NCBI GenBank assembly: GCA_001939145.1 | Contig: LSRX01000353.1 | Location: 332,133-396,132, forward strand | DNA from: Symbiodinium microadriaticum | Lineage: Eukaryota; Sar; Dinophyceae; Suessiales; Symbiodiniaceae | DNA: 64,000 nucleotides | Reading direction: 5' to 3' | Shown here: piece after piece, positions 41,243 through 51,771 of the stretch | Layout: each line of letters starts with the position of its first letter | How positions within the stretch are numbered: position 1 is the first letter of the stretch | The notes under the pieces: model-generated | Seen by the model: only the letters and a program-made list of their open reading frames with translations | What the model was told of the DNA's origin: nothing | The model's database searches: none | Translations under genes and position numbers: made by a program

Positions 41243-41647
41243 ACTTCGGTTTTGCCGCCAACATTCGGGATCTTACTAATCATAGGTGTCTGAGTGAGGC
41301 ATGCGAGATCGGCCTAGCCGTGCAGCACTCATCAGTTGTACGTGGACGTCAGCCACAGCGAGCATGCAAGTTCAACTCCAAGGCACCAAAGCAAACGTCC
41401 CAGCGCATGGAACAGCCTTAGGTGGTGAGATGCGACTGCTTATAAGCAAGGCTGTTACTGAGTTTCTTCTTAATTACTGGTGTTTTAATTCGCGCAAATC
41501 TGTTCGCAGCAGCTGGACATCATGAACAGCACCAAACTATAGTCGTTGTGCGATCGACAAGTGTAACGGTAGCAGTGGCAGCTACATTGGCGTCGGCAGC
41601 GGTAGTAGTGGTAGGAACCACTAGTACTAGTAGTAGTAGTAGTAGTA

Positions 41648-41679
<32 letters not shown>

Positions 41680-43198
41680 AGCAATAGTAATAGTACAACA
41701 GCAGCAGCAGCGGCAGCAATAGTACCTGTAGTAGTCGTCGTCGTAGCTGCAGCATGAGCACTAGCAACCGAAGCTTTCAACCTCAGAGGCAAGTTGAAAG
41801 TCTTTATTTTAAGATCGGTCATAACAACACACTGACTACCTGCCTCCTCAAGCATGACAGAGCCTCAGTAGCAATATCTATACTAGAAATAGAAAAAATA
41901 TAAATAAATAAATATATATATATATATGCACATATCTATCTATATATATATATATATATATATATATGTAGAGACTGCTACACAACCCCCGAATCAAACA
42001 CACCGCGCCGGGAGAGGAGCCCGAGGTTGGCCATGCGGAGCGAGGCTTCCGCGTCTCGGGAGGCCTCCGAGTCTCAGAAATCTTTTGATGCAGTTTGAAT
42101 AAGGGAGCTTCCCAGAATGAGGGTACCTTATTTTGGGGGTCCCTTTAGTAAGGATCCTACTATTTGGGGGTACTAAATAAGGGTCCCCTATTTTCGGACA
42201 CCCCCATATCTTAAAATGCTCTGGTAATTATGATGTTGAGGGATGTGTTGTAAGGTTTGGGACGGGGAGCAACATAGATAAGATGCAGGTTTTCTTGTAG
42301 ATCAAGATGTCATGGCATGTCATCACCTTCGTCCGGAAGGTTCCGGTGCTTATCGGACTGTTGGTGATTTCAAGTTCCGCCACGTTCAACCAGCTTGCAT
42401 GTCAACAGGAATCATGCTGCATCCAAGATCTGTTCCCAAGAACCGTGGAAGACTCTCCTATCTGAAAGTGCCAAAGCGACGACAACAAAGCTTGTGTGTA
42501 ACTCCGACATATTGAACCATAGCGAGCCACATGGAGTGTCAATGTGGCTTTGATAAGACTTGAGTGGCTCTGTGTGGGAGAAGTCTGAATTTATTCGCTC
42601 TCTCTCTCTCTCTCTCTCTGTCTTCTGGCTACAGCGATATTATTGCTCCCTTGTGGTCTTGCTTGCCTCGCGGCCATGTAATGAATCAACTGAGACGAGG
42701 GATAACCAAGCAACGAAGGCATGGAAGTTGACTCCCCACCATCCCTCCGCATCCAACAGAATACCAACGATGGTCCCTCCGGTCTGCATGCAAGCTGCAA
42801 CAGCCTCCCTCCTACCTAACACCCCGTGCCCAATGCCCAACTGTTAAGGCATTCAATCTCCAGACCTCGCAGCACGGCTTGGCAAGGATTCGCACACTGA
42901 TGAAACTCATGGCTCAACTCACACTTCGGAACTGTGTATATTCCTGACTGGCCCCCCCAAAATCGTTTTTGCGTTAATTTCAGCTTGGCTCCAACTGCGC
43001 ACATACAGGCCCACGGATGTACCGCAAGTCTCTCCCACACGAAGAGCGCTGTTAAACACGACGGCACCTGAAAAACGACCTTCGATTTCTTGTCGGAACT
43101 CTCGGAGCCCGACCTCCGCCTGCAGCTGGGCCTTCGTTCCTGGTGACAGCGAGGCTCCCGAGACCATGTGACCAATGAGCAGCCGGGTGTAACCACGT
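41243..43198. other. Gene-poor; trinucleotide and AT microsatellites
   Basis: (AGT)n, (CGT)n and (AGC)n blocks follow one another at 41622-41757. (AT)n tracts lie at 41905-41928 and 41938-41968, and (CT)n at 42598-42620. A G-rich degenerate repeat with units like ctattttgggggtcc occurs three times at 42128-42205. No convincing gene. Confidence 0.65.
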
Positions 43199-43350
43199 AC
43201 ATACATGCATGCGTACATACATACATGCATGCATGCATGCATGCATGCATGCATACATACATGCATATATTTGCAGAGAGAGAGAGAGAGATATATATAT
43301 ATATATATAGATAGACAGAGAGAGAGAGAGAGCGTGTGTGTGTGTGTGTG
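43199..43350. repeat. Compound (CATA)/(GCAT)/(GA)/(TA)/(GT) microsatellite
   Basis: Successive short arrays without unique sequence between them; reading frames here are artefacts. Confidence 0.9.
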
Positions 43351-43494
43351 TGTGTCTGCCGTGTAAACATAACTGCAGCGAGGCAGGCAGACAGAGTACA
43401 TTCACTGTGGCGAGAAGCACAACGTGCGTTCATCATGAAAAATTACACGTCAGTGTACAAGACACCATGCTCGCCTCGCTATGTGCTACGGCTG

Positions 43495-43538
43495 CTACTA
43501 CTTCTGCTACTGCTCTGCTGCTGCTGCTGCTGCTGCTG

Positions 43539-43576
<38 letters not shown>

Positions 43577-43640
43577 GCCGCTACTACGACGACAACGACG
43601 ACTACTACTATTATTATTATTACTACTACTGCTACTATTA

Positions 43641-43695
<55 letters not shown>

Positions 43696-43750
43696 GCTAC
43701 TGCTACTGCTACTGCTACTGCTACTGCTACTGCTACTGCTACTGCTGCTG

Positions 43751-43787
<37 letters not shown>

Positions 43788-43800
43788 TACTACAGTACTA
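43495..43800. repeat. (CTA)n/(CTG)n trinucleotide microsatellite
   Basis: About 300 bp of CTA units with CTG and TAT interruptions, including an alternating CTACTG block near 43695-43745. Poly-Leu, poly-Tyr and poly-Thr frames are artefacts. Confidence 0.95.
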
Positions 43801-45175
43801 CAACACTACGACGACTACTGCCACCACGACGACTCACGACGACGACTGGCACGCGTAGCTTCGGTTCGTTACGCTTCGTGATGATGATGACGATGTTTTG
43901 GAACAATAGCGCACCTGAATGTTGCCATTCCTGTCGTGTGCGACTCTTCTAAATGAAGGATGTTGAGCCTCTCGTCGCCAAAGGAGCGCTGCGGGCCGGA
44001 GTGTTGGGCGCGTGGTCATAGCTGGGGCTGTTAGCTTCTATATAGCTCCGATGCTCCAGGCACGGGCCTCTCTCGGATGATATCAGCTTCCAAGGATCAT
44101 GAAGGCTTCAATAGAAAGACAAGGAACGGTACGCCTCTTTCTGCAGCCTGTATATGCGAGGCACTGTCCGACACCGCCCAACACAGCGGCGGGCTGATGC
44201 TCTTCTACATACTAATAGCTTAGCTCGTCCGGGAATTACAACTCGAACTGACAATCAGCCGAGTAGCTTTTCTCCGTGCTGCCTCGATTGCGTGCCCGAG
44301 TGTTGACGCCCGTCGTTGGGACGCCTGATGGATGGGCATGAGTTGGGGCTTCTCCAAGGCATCTCGTGTTTAGTTCGGAGTTTGGCTGATTGAATAGTCA
44401 GGGATCGAGCCACCACGAGCACAATTGACGCATCTTCGTGGAACCCTGCAGCTCTATGATGGGGTTGAGTGCAACTTCACAGATGACGCATGGTGCTGCT
44501 GCAGAAAACACGACTACGCAATTTTGCACTCCGACCAATGGATATCACATCTGGGCTTGACACTTGGAAAGCCGGGTCTTCCGGTATCTCGGCTTAATGG
44601 AAGCATCCAGTGCCAGTTGATGTTGTTGCCGCTTTTCTGTTGCTGTAGTTAGCATATATAGCTGTTGTTGCTTATACTGTTGCTGTTCCTGATGCTGTTG
44701 TTGCTGTCGTCGTCATACTGTCTGTGGTGCGCTACCTGCACAGCATCACCGCGCATGTTTTTGCTGCAGTCTCTGTCTCCCTCTCTCTGTGTACATTTGC
44801 TTAATGTGAGCAAGTTCAGAACAAGTTCAATCAATAAGGTCTCTACCTCGCAATGTGACAGTCAGCACGGCTGGGAGTGTGGCAACGCTGGTTACCACGG
44901 CTGGGAGTGTGGCAACGCTGGTTACCAGTCCAAAGCTGCAAGGCATTGATCGCCTGGTAGCATTTTCACCACAGACTCACAGCAACAAGCAACAGCAGAC
45001 GACAATTAAAAATCACTATCTCTGGAAGCTGTCAAACAGGAACACATGCAATGCCTGACCACAGAAGCGCTAGCAACAGCTCTGGCAGTCTTGAGCAGTG
45101 GGAGCCAGCCGTGCAGACTCAGTACTGCAAAGAGCCCTTGGCAGTACGCCTGGGTCTCAAGAACCCTGCTTTGCT
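43801..45175. other. No gene recognised; 30-bp tandem duplication at 44866-44925
   Basis: Unique sequence with a (TGTTGC)-like degenerate run at 44625-44715. A perfect two-copy 30-bp tandem repeat (cacggctgggagtgtggcaa at the start of each unit) fills 44866-44895 and 44896-44925. Confidence 0.65.
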
Positions 45176-45489
45176 CCTAAACCCTAAACCCAAACCCTAA
45201 ACCCTAAACCCTAAACCCCTAAACCCTAAACCCCTATATCCTAAACCCTAAACTCCTAAACCCTAAACTCCCAAACCCCTAAACCCTAAACCCAAGTTAC
45301 AGTCTCAGTACTGTACCTGACGCAAGTCGCCGCCACTCTCAGCCGCAAGAGCCGCGGTGTTCGCGGCACTGGAAGGAAGGCCCTGGCAAGCAGGGGTTTA
45401 GGGTTTAGGGGTCTAGGAGTTTAGGGTTTAGGAGTTTAGGGTTTAGGAGTTTAGGGTTTAGGGGTTTAGGGGTTTAGGAGTTTAGGGAC
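45176..45489. repeat. Inverted pair of telomere-like arrays with 95-bp centre
   Basis: CCCTAAACC units with CTCCTAAACC variants fill 45176-45298 on the plus strand. TTTAGGG with GGAGTTTAGGG variants fills 45394-45489. The shared variant units in both arms show that they are copies of each other in inverse orientation. Confidence 0.9.
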
Positions 45490-45627
45490 TGAGTTTGACA
45501 GTCCCAGGGCTATAAGCCCACATCGATGTATTGGCCTGTGCAGTTGTCAGGCTGTCGAGAGCTTTCTGCGCAAAAGTCCTGGCCGGGGGCGGGCTGCAAG
45601 GAGCAGCTTCTGGCAACTTGGAGTTGA

Positions 45628-45720
45628 CCCATAGGCCCCCCTAAGTAGTTCTTTTTTTGGGATTACCTTATAGGATTCTAAATATAAACCACAAAAAGGA
45701 ACTACTTAGGGGCCTATGGG
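45628..45720. repeat. Foldback element, about 32-bp near-perfect inverted arms
   Basis: The left arm cccataggccccccta (45628 onwards) pairs with the right arm ending taggggcctatggg at 45720, extending through agtagttctttttttgg / cacaaaaaggaactact. The 29-bp centre is AT-rich. Shaped like a MITE, single copy in the window. Confidence 0.75.
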
Positions 45721-46163
45721 AAGACTTCCACCCTCAACAAATGGTTTGAAATATCCAGCACCCGATCTCCAGCGAGCGAACTGACAGATGCCTCGGCAAC
45801 CCATCGAAGACGATTTGTGCCACGGCAGAGTAGACCACCGGCTGCAGAAGCCTGCCGAGACACAAACACATTGGAAGCTGAGGCTTTTGGCCCCAGGCTT
45901 CTTTGCTGGATGAGTCCTGGCTGAATGGACAAGCTGTGCTTGCAGCCACCATGGCCTGGTGATGATACGATGGTCGTCACGCGAATCATTGAAGGAAAGC
46001 CTCGGCGACAGCTTGCGTCGACTGAGACAAACTGCACTAGCACCAGTGCACCATGCTTATCGATGCATCGTGAATGCTCTCCGTGCAGCATGCTCCGTGC
46101 ATGCCCGGACCCTGCATTTCTTTTCCCGAGCTCCTTGCACAGCCCGCTGAACACTTCCAGCAT
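45714..46163 (-). CDS. Exon-like open stretch of 149 codons, unknown
   Basis: The minus-strand frame reads CIDKHGALVLVQFVSVDASC, RGFPSMIRVTTIVSSPGHGG, LRWVAEASVSSLAGDRVLDI and SNHLLRVEVFP, and overlaps the foldback element only in its last codons. Composition is moderately protein-like. A second minus-strand frame upstream (46037-46549, with SALILQIPVAAGEPQNQPVL) partly overlaps it, so the exon limits are unclear. No family recognised. Confidence 0.3.
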   Translation of the reverse strand: MLEVFSGLCKELGKRNAGSGHARSMLHGEHSRCIDKHGALVLVQFVSVDASCRRGFPSMIRVTTIVSSPGHGGCKHSLSIQPGLIQQRSLGPKASASNVFVSRQASAAGGLLCRGTNRLRWVAEASVSSLAGDRVLDISNHLLRVEVFP

Positions 46164-46549
46164 TTATCATCGCCTTGGTTTCGGAGCTTGACTCCAGCCA
46201 CAAATCTCAAAACCCTTGCAAAACCTTTCAAGCCCTGTAAGCTCGATAAACTCTCGATAGCCAGTACTGGCTGGTTTTGTGGTTCACCTGCTGCCACTGG
46301 TATTTGGAGGATCAAGGCACTTGACTTCGCACCTTGATTTGGGGAGATCCTACTTACAGCCCTAGATCCCTCCAACTTGCTAAGTCCCTTGACCCTTGAC
46401 CCCCGAAGCAGAGTTCTAACGGGTCTCCGAGGCACCCCCAAGCGGTCTAGAAAGGACGTGGAGCTCTTGCTTGCATCACCTGAGGCACACTCGCAGAAAC
46501 AAGAATTGAGATTGCGCATTGCGCGGGTTGTGTGAGAGGCCATAAACAC

Positions 46550-47563
46550 TGAAATGAAACATTGTTGGAGGTCACGGGCGGTAATGACCGCGTCTTCGCT
46601 GAGCCGCGAAATACAGATACCAAGCTAGTACAAAGTTGCGACAGTTGCGAGGACGAGATGATGTGAGACTTTACCGTGCCCTGCTCTCGTCAGGAAAGTT
46701 GAATGATCGACACTAGTTCAATGCATTGTGCACAACGCGTCGGCCACGCTGCCGTACCACAACCCTGAAGCCTGTAATACGAAACGCACATGAAATTGGC
46801 TGTACAGAAATGAACGTGACATGCGGTAGCTCATCCCACACAGAGTCTTTGCATGCCTGGAGTCTTTTCCACGAGGGTGAACGGGAAGTCTCGCACCTTA
46901 CAGTCGGATGCTTCATCAGTCATGACCTGGCTTATGTTGGTCTAGAGCTGATTGCTCTGTTATGATTGACGGGTGCCGCATCCAGGGTTCAGAGGACTTT
47001 CATGGGCGCGAGTACCCGCAGAAGAGCTGGTGCTTCGCATGAGCACTCTTTGCCGTGATTTCGGAAACATCGGCAAGCAGGGGCCACAAGTGGGGTTGCC
47101 CCCGATCTCTGGAGTTGCTTTGTTAGTTTAGCTGTCAAAGTCCCATGTCCTACAGCCGTATGACTTGAAAAAGCTCAACCTGAAGAGCAGCATTCACCAC
47201 GGAAGACATCGAGCCCGGGCGATATGTGATTTTATCAGCGCGCCATCCGGTACAGTAGGACACCTATCTGGACGTAGCTTCGAACGCCCGGAGTTTTTTA
47301 CACACACATACATGGATCCTGTTCTCCAACCGGGGTACCTGTAAGCGGCTCCCCTTCTCTGGAATCAATTTCTTGATGTCTACACTGCCATCAAGCCCTC
47401 CCACAAACGAAGCCCCCCCTGGCCGTCGACCAAAGAACTGAGAAGCGTACCAAGCTTACTCGAGGGCGGCCGGAAGGAGCAGCCTGATGGTGGTTGAAAT
47501 AAATGAGTACATATATATATATATAACAATAAAAATAAAAATTAACATAATTATCAATAAATA

Positions 47564-47640
<77 letters not shown>

Positions 47641-47646
47641 NTATGT

Positions 47647-47693
<47 letters not shown>

Positions 47694-47927
47694 CACACAT
47701 AATGTTATGTATACTGTGTATATTATGTATATTATGTATAGATAGTTTAGGGTTTCAAGATTAGGTTTACCAGGGCCCTCGACAGTAGTACTCCTTTTCA
47801 ACACCTCTTTAGTTATGGCAGGGAGATGATTTTAGATTGCTTGAGTTTAGGAGCATGGAATAGAAACCAGGTGAGCAACTGTGGCAGTAGGTATGTATGT
47901 ATGTGTGTGTATGTATGTGTGCGTGTG

Positions 47928-47985
<58 letters not shown>

Positions 47986-47989
47986 CAAG

Positions 47990-48023
<34 letters not shown>

Positions 48024-50626
48024 TGCATGTAAGTATGTGTGCGTATGCATGTATATGTGCACATACACGTGTATATATGCATATATATATATATATATCA
48101 TATACACGTGTATATATATATATATATGCCGTTTATACTGGCAGAGTTAAGGGTTATAGGATCGTGTGGAGGACAGGGAGAACCGGGAAAACAGGACAGT
48201 TTGGCCCGGCCAGGTCTACGGAGGAAAGATTCCGTGAAACGAATCCGAAGCCTCACGGCTATGTTTGAGAGCACAAGTATCCCAGAACCCTACACCCTGA
48301 ACCCTAAGCACTGAACCACAAGCCTAGTTCCCCCCATTCCTAGAGACACCGGGCTCCCCGCTCCGCCACCATTTAAGCGGCTGTACCTCGAAGCTTTGGG
48401 TTTTTGGGAGCTCTAGGGTCTTATTACTTATAGCTGTAGGGTGGCAATCTAAGCAAGGCGTTGAGACGGCACGCGCTTCCGATGAGAGCAGACATCTCCA
48501 GCAGAAGGCGGGATAACTACGGACAAATGCTGCAGCACCATGGTACCTGAGGCAAAAGAGTCGGTCCCAGAAGAACATCCGCATGCACATGAACAACCTC
48601 CACGTTGCGAGGTGAGCACTAGCAGAGCGATCATATCTGCAACCTCGGGCATATCTCATGTGTACAGATAAGCATACAGAACATGTATGTAGCACACTAT
48701 ACAGCATGATAGGATAAGATAGTCTAGCATCGTATAATATACCATCTCGCGGCATGCAATAGCACAATGCAGTGCTGCACAGCACAGCAGAACAAACGAC
48801 AGTACGATAGTGTAAAATCAAATGTAAAGTAATAACTATGGCACATCAAAGTCTATTACTACGACAGACACAAAATTAGGCGAGAGTAGATGAGATAAGA
48901 TATCCAAACGGAAGATAAGCTAGGACTACGTAGGATAAGTTCATGCTAGAGTCTATGTGGAGGAAGAAGTATATGAAGCGATTCTATAACGTAATGTAAT
49001 GCAATGTTGATATCATAAACAGATTAGTTTGGCCTAGTATACTACAGACAAGTAATAGTATAGATAAGCCAATTCCAACACAAAATGATATTCACATAAT
49101 ATGCATGAAGCCCACCTACACATGCCACAGACGAATCACCATCCTCTGCCGTGATCCCAGTATTCTGATATATTCTTAAATCATGGCTGGGACTTTCGGA
49201 ACCGGATAACCCTTAAGCAGTAGGCTTGCTAGAAGGGCTCCTACATACCGCACCTCTAACTGTAGCGAAACCCCCAACTGTCTTAAAGAACCTCTTCGAG
49301 GACGGATCCTTGGACCCCTTAAAGGCACCTGTCCGTCTGCGCCATGAAGCGGAGAAACGCATCGGCACGGGATTCGTCGCCCTCTGCCTGCGAGGGTGCT
49401 CCGAAAAGAGTAGCAAGCCGGGGCTTTCGCAAGCTGAGGCTCCTTAAGGATCTGATCACTTAGGCTCTATCTTTGGGGGCACTCGGTCTCTGGGAAATTT
49501 CCAAATGTGGTAGCTGCTATGCATGCTGATCACTGCACCAACACCAACACTATCCCGAGCCCAGTATAGTGACATAGCACTGGCATCAGACAAGGTGTTA
49601 AACTACCACGAAAATTCATGCATTGACTGTGGGTAAAGCGTTTGGTGTTGGAAGGCAAGCACATTTTCTAGCCAATGCGGCGGTCGAAAAGATGGCTGGA
49701 GGACCTGACCATAGCAGGCCCTGCAGCGGGAGCATGCACGCTTTTTGTACAGGTGCTCGCGGAAACAGGGATTGCATCTGGGAGACTGAGCTCGAAAAGC
49801 AAGCGGCAAGCCTCACTCCGTCGCTTGCGTGCTTAGCTCCCATATTCTTGAGAGACACGGTTGGGATCAAGGTCCGATGCATTCTGATGCAGTCCCTGCC
49901 GCGAAGCACAGACATGAAACACAAGGCAAAGGCCCGATTGTAGCATGGAGGCTTGGGCACTGCCGCGTCCAGCATCCCCTTACTGCTGCAGTTTGGGGGG
50001 AAGCTTCACAACGCCCAAGTGCCTTCGCAACATGCGCTGTGCGTGACAAGCTAGTGGAAAGGAAGGACAGAGTCGCATGCGATGACTTCAACACCAAGTC
50101 CTCGGACCTTCATTTTGCATAGAAGACTTGTACTCGCTGATGCTGGGGCTCAACACTCCTATTTCCACACAGGGGGTTGGCCGGCCCTGGTACATAGTGC
50201 ACATCAGTTTGCGGAGTAAGTGCAAGATAAGGGCTGCTTTCACACTGAAACAAACGAGATCGGCTCCAACACGCCCAGCAAACCTGGGCACCTGTCCACA
50301 ATAACCTGAATATGTGCACATGGGGAAGACATGCTTCCTTTGCATTCAAGCTGCCGACCCCTGCAAGCCCAGAGCCCTGACTCAAAACCATACTACTTTT
50401 GCTACGATCTTCTGCGCTCATGACTACTATTCCACCCCCCTAACCCTAAACCCTAAACCCTACCCCCCCCCCCCCCCCCCAAACCTTTCAACGCAGGACC
50501 TGAGGGAGTCGTCGAAAGGCCCGAGAGAAGCAGCGGCAAATGCTGGCACCTGGCACGGGCTGCTGTTCGCGCACCGGCTTTCATCGAAGTGTCCGGTAGC
50601 TCTGTGTTTTCAACTGCAATAGGACT
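46550..50626. other. Gene-poor stretch with microsatellites and a single-N join
   Basis: (AT)n runs 47570-47698, with a single N at 47641. (GTAT)n fills about 47890-48030, followed by (AT)n with acacgtgtatatat palindromes to 48126. An ATAGTA/GATAAG-type degenerate region spans 48690-49080. Poly-C and a short CCCTAAA tract lie at 50440-50480. Frames at 49616-49975 are ambiguous on both strands and were not called. Confidence 0.65.
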
Positions 50627-51220
50627 TTAGGAGACGACGCATTGCTCCATGATTTCGGATGCTTGGTTTGGGAGGTGGCAATAGGATTTCAGTGAGGACC
50701 AGAATGATTTCCTTAGCTTCGAGAACCACCGCCGCCGAACTGCTTGGACTCCGTCGCCTTCCGACTGCATGGATAGCCAAGTGTCAAATGCCGGAAATAC
50801 GTCCGAGCCTAGCAGCCTAGCATCCGATTCAGAAATGTTGGCTTCAAGCAAGGGGTGCCACGGCGAAATCTCGACATTCAAATTTTCCACCCGCTTCAGG
50901 AGGGCGGTCGATCGCATCCAGGCGAAGCAGTGCCAGCAGCGGCCGGTCAGGCTGTCTGGCACGGATTGGGGCCTATGGTGCGGGGTTTGATATGGTTTGA
51001 ATATATAGGGCACAAGTGAAATCTGTGAAGATATTACTACAGGGTGGCATCCTGGATATTTACATCGCCTCAGGTGCAGTGCAGGTCGGCTACAGAAGTA
51101 CGCAACAGGGTTGCCATGCAAGGAAGCGTTGGCTCGAGGCATTGGGGTTGCCCTCATGAGGCACTTCTCAGAGCGGCCATCGATGAACATTCTCAGTGAA
51201 CCTTCGTGGGGCTGGAGCAT
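50627..51220 (-). CDS. Exon-like open stretch of 197 codons, possible terminal exon, unknown
   Basis: The minus-strand frame is strongest in its last 110 codons: ALLKRVENLNVEISPWHPLL, NISESDARLLGSDVFPAFDT, WLSMQSEGDGVQAVRRRWFS and CHLPNQASEIMEQCVVS, followed by a TAA at 50627. Trp, Phe and Leu are spread as in a folded domain. The first third is less convincing and may be intron or another frame. Apart from the retroelement this is one of the longest protein-like frames in the window. No family or catalytic motif recognised. Confidence 0.4.
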   Translation of the reverse strand: MLQPHEGSLRMFIDGRSEKCLMRATPMPRANASLHGNPVAYFCSRPALHLRRCKYPGCHPVVISSQISLVPYIFKPYQTPHHRPQSVPDSLTGRCWHCFAWMRSTALLKRVENLNVEISPWHPLLEANISESDARLLGSDVFPAFDTWLSMQSEGDGVQAVRRRWFSKLRKSFWSSLKSYCHLPNQASEIMEQCVVS

Positions 51221-51414
51221 CTTGCCTCCTCAGTGGTCTGAGTCTGAGCAAGCTGCGCGGCAGCTAGGAGTGCAGGCAGTAGCTCTGGCGCCTGAGTTGA
51301 GCTCAGCAGGATTTCACACCGATTTTCAGAGGCTCGGATTGAGGTTGAGCACTGAGGATTCCAATACCAACGTGGCTGGCTGAGGAGTCGGACTCTTTCT
51401 TACCTCATTATCTT

Positions 51415-51771
51415 CTACGAATTACCCAACACTCCATCAGTCAAAGTCTCGGATGAGGATCGCAACTTGCAGTCGCTTTTCTGAAAGGTGACCTTCAACC
51501 TTGCTGAAACTCCGCAACCTGAGCCGTAACTATTTTCTACATGTCGGACCTCTTTATTGCCTTGTTCTTGGATCAAGACATGAGGTGGGTTTGCTGCTTT
51601 GCTGGTCCGTGGTGTTGCGAGTGAGAAGGCTTTGCTGAGCATCGCTTGCTTCTTTGAAGCCCGCATTGCACAGGCTTCTCTGTTGCGATGGGCTCGGGGC
51701 GTTTCCCTTTCGTCCTCGATCGCCTTTCGATAGGGGGGTTCACCGGGAGTGTTTTCTGAAAAGGCTTGCAA
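51415..51771 (-). CDS. Exon-like open stretch of 118 codons, unknown
   Basis: The minus-strand frame is hydrophilic and basic: PYRKAIEDERETPRAHRNRE, ACAMRASKKQAMLSKAFSLA and PHVLIQEQGNKEVRHVENSY. It could be a helical linker or RNA-binding segment. It lies upstream of the 50627-51220 stretch in the same direction. The plus strand has no better frame here. Confidence 0.3.
   Translation of the reverse strand: MQAFSENTPGEPPYRKAIEDERETPRAHRNREACAMRASKKQAMLSKAFSLATPRTSKAANPPHVLIQEQGNKEVRHVENSYGSGCGVSARLKVTFQKSDCKLRSSSETLTDGVLGNS

Noticed and set aside
43336-43952. Poly-Leu/Tyr/Thr frames
   Set aside because: Overlapping readings of (CTA)n/(CTG)n.
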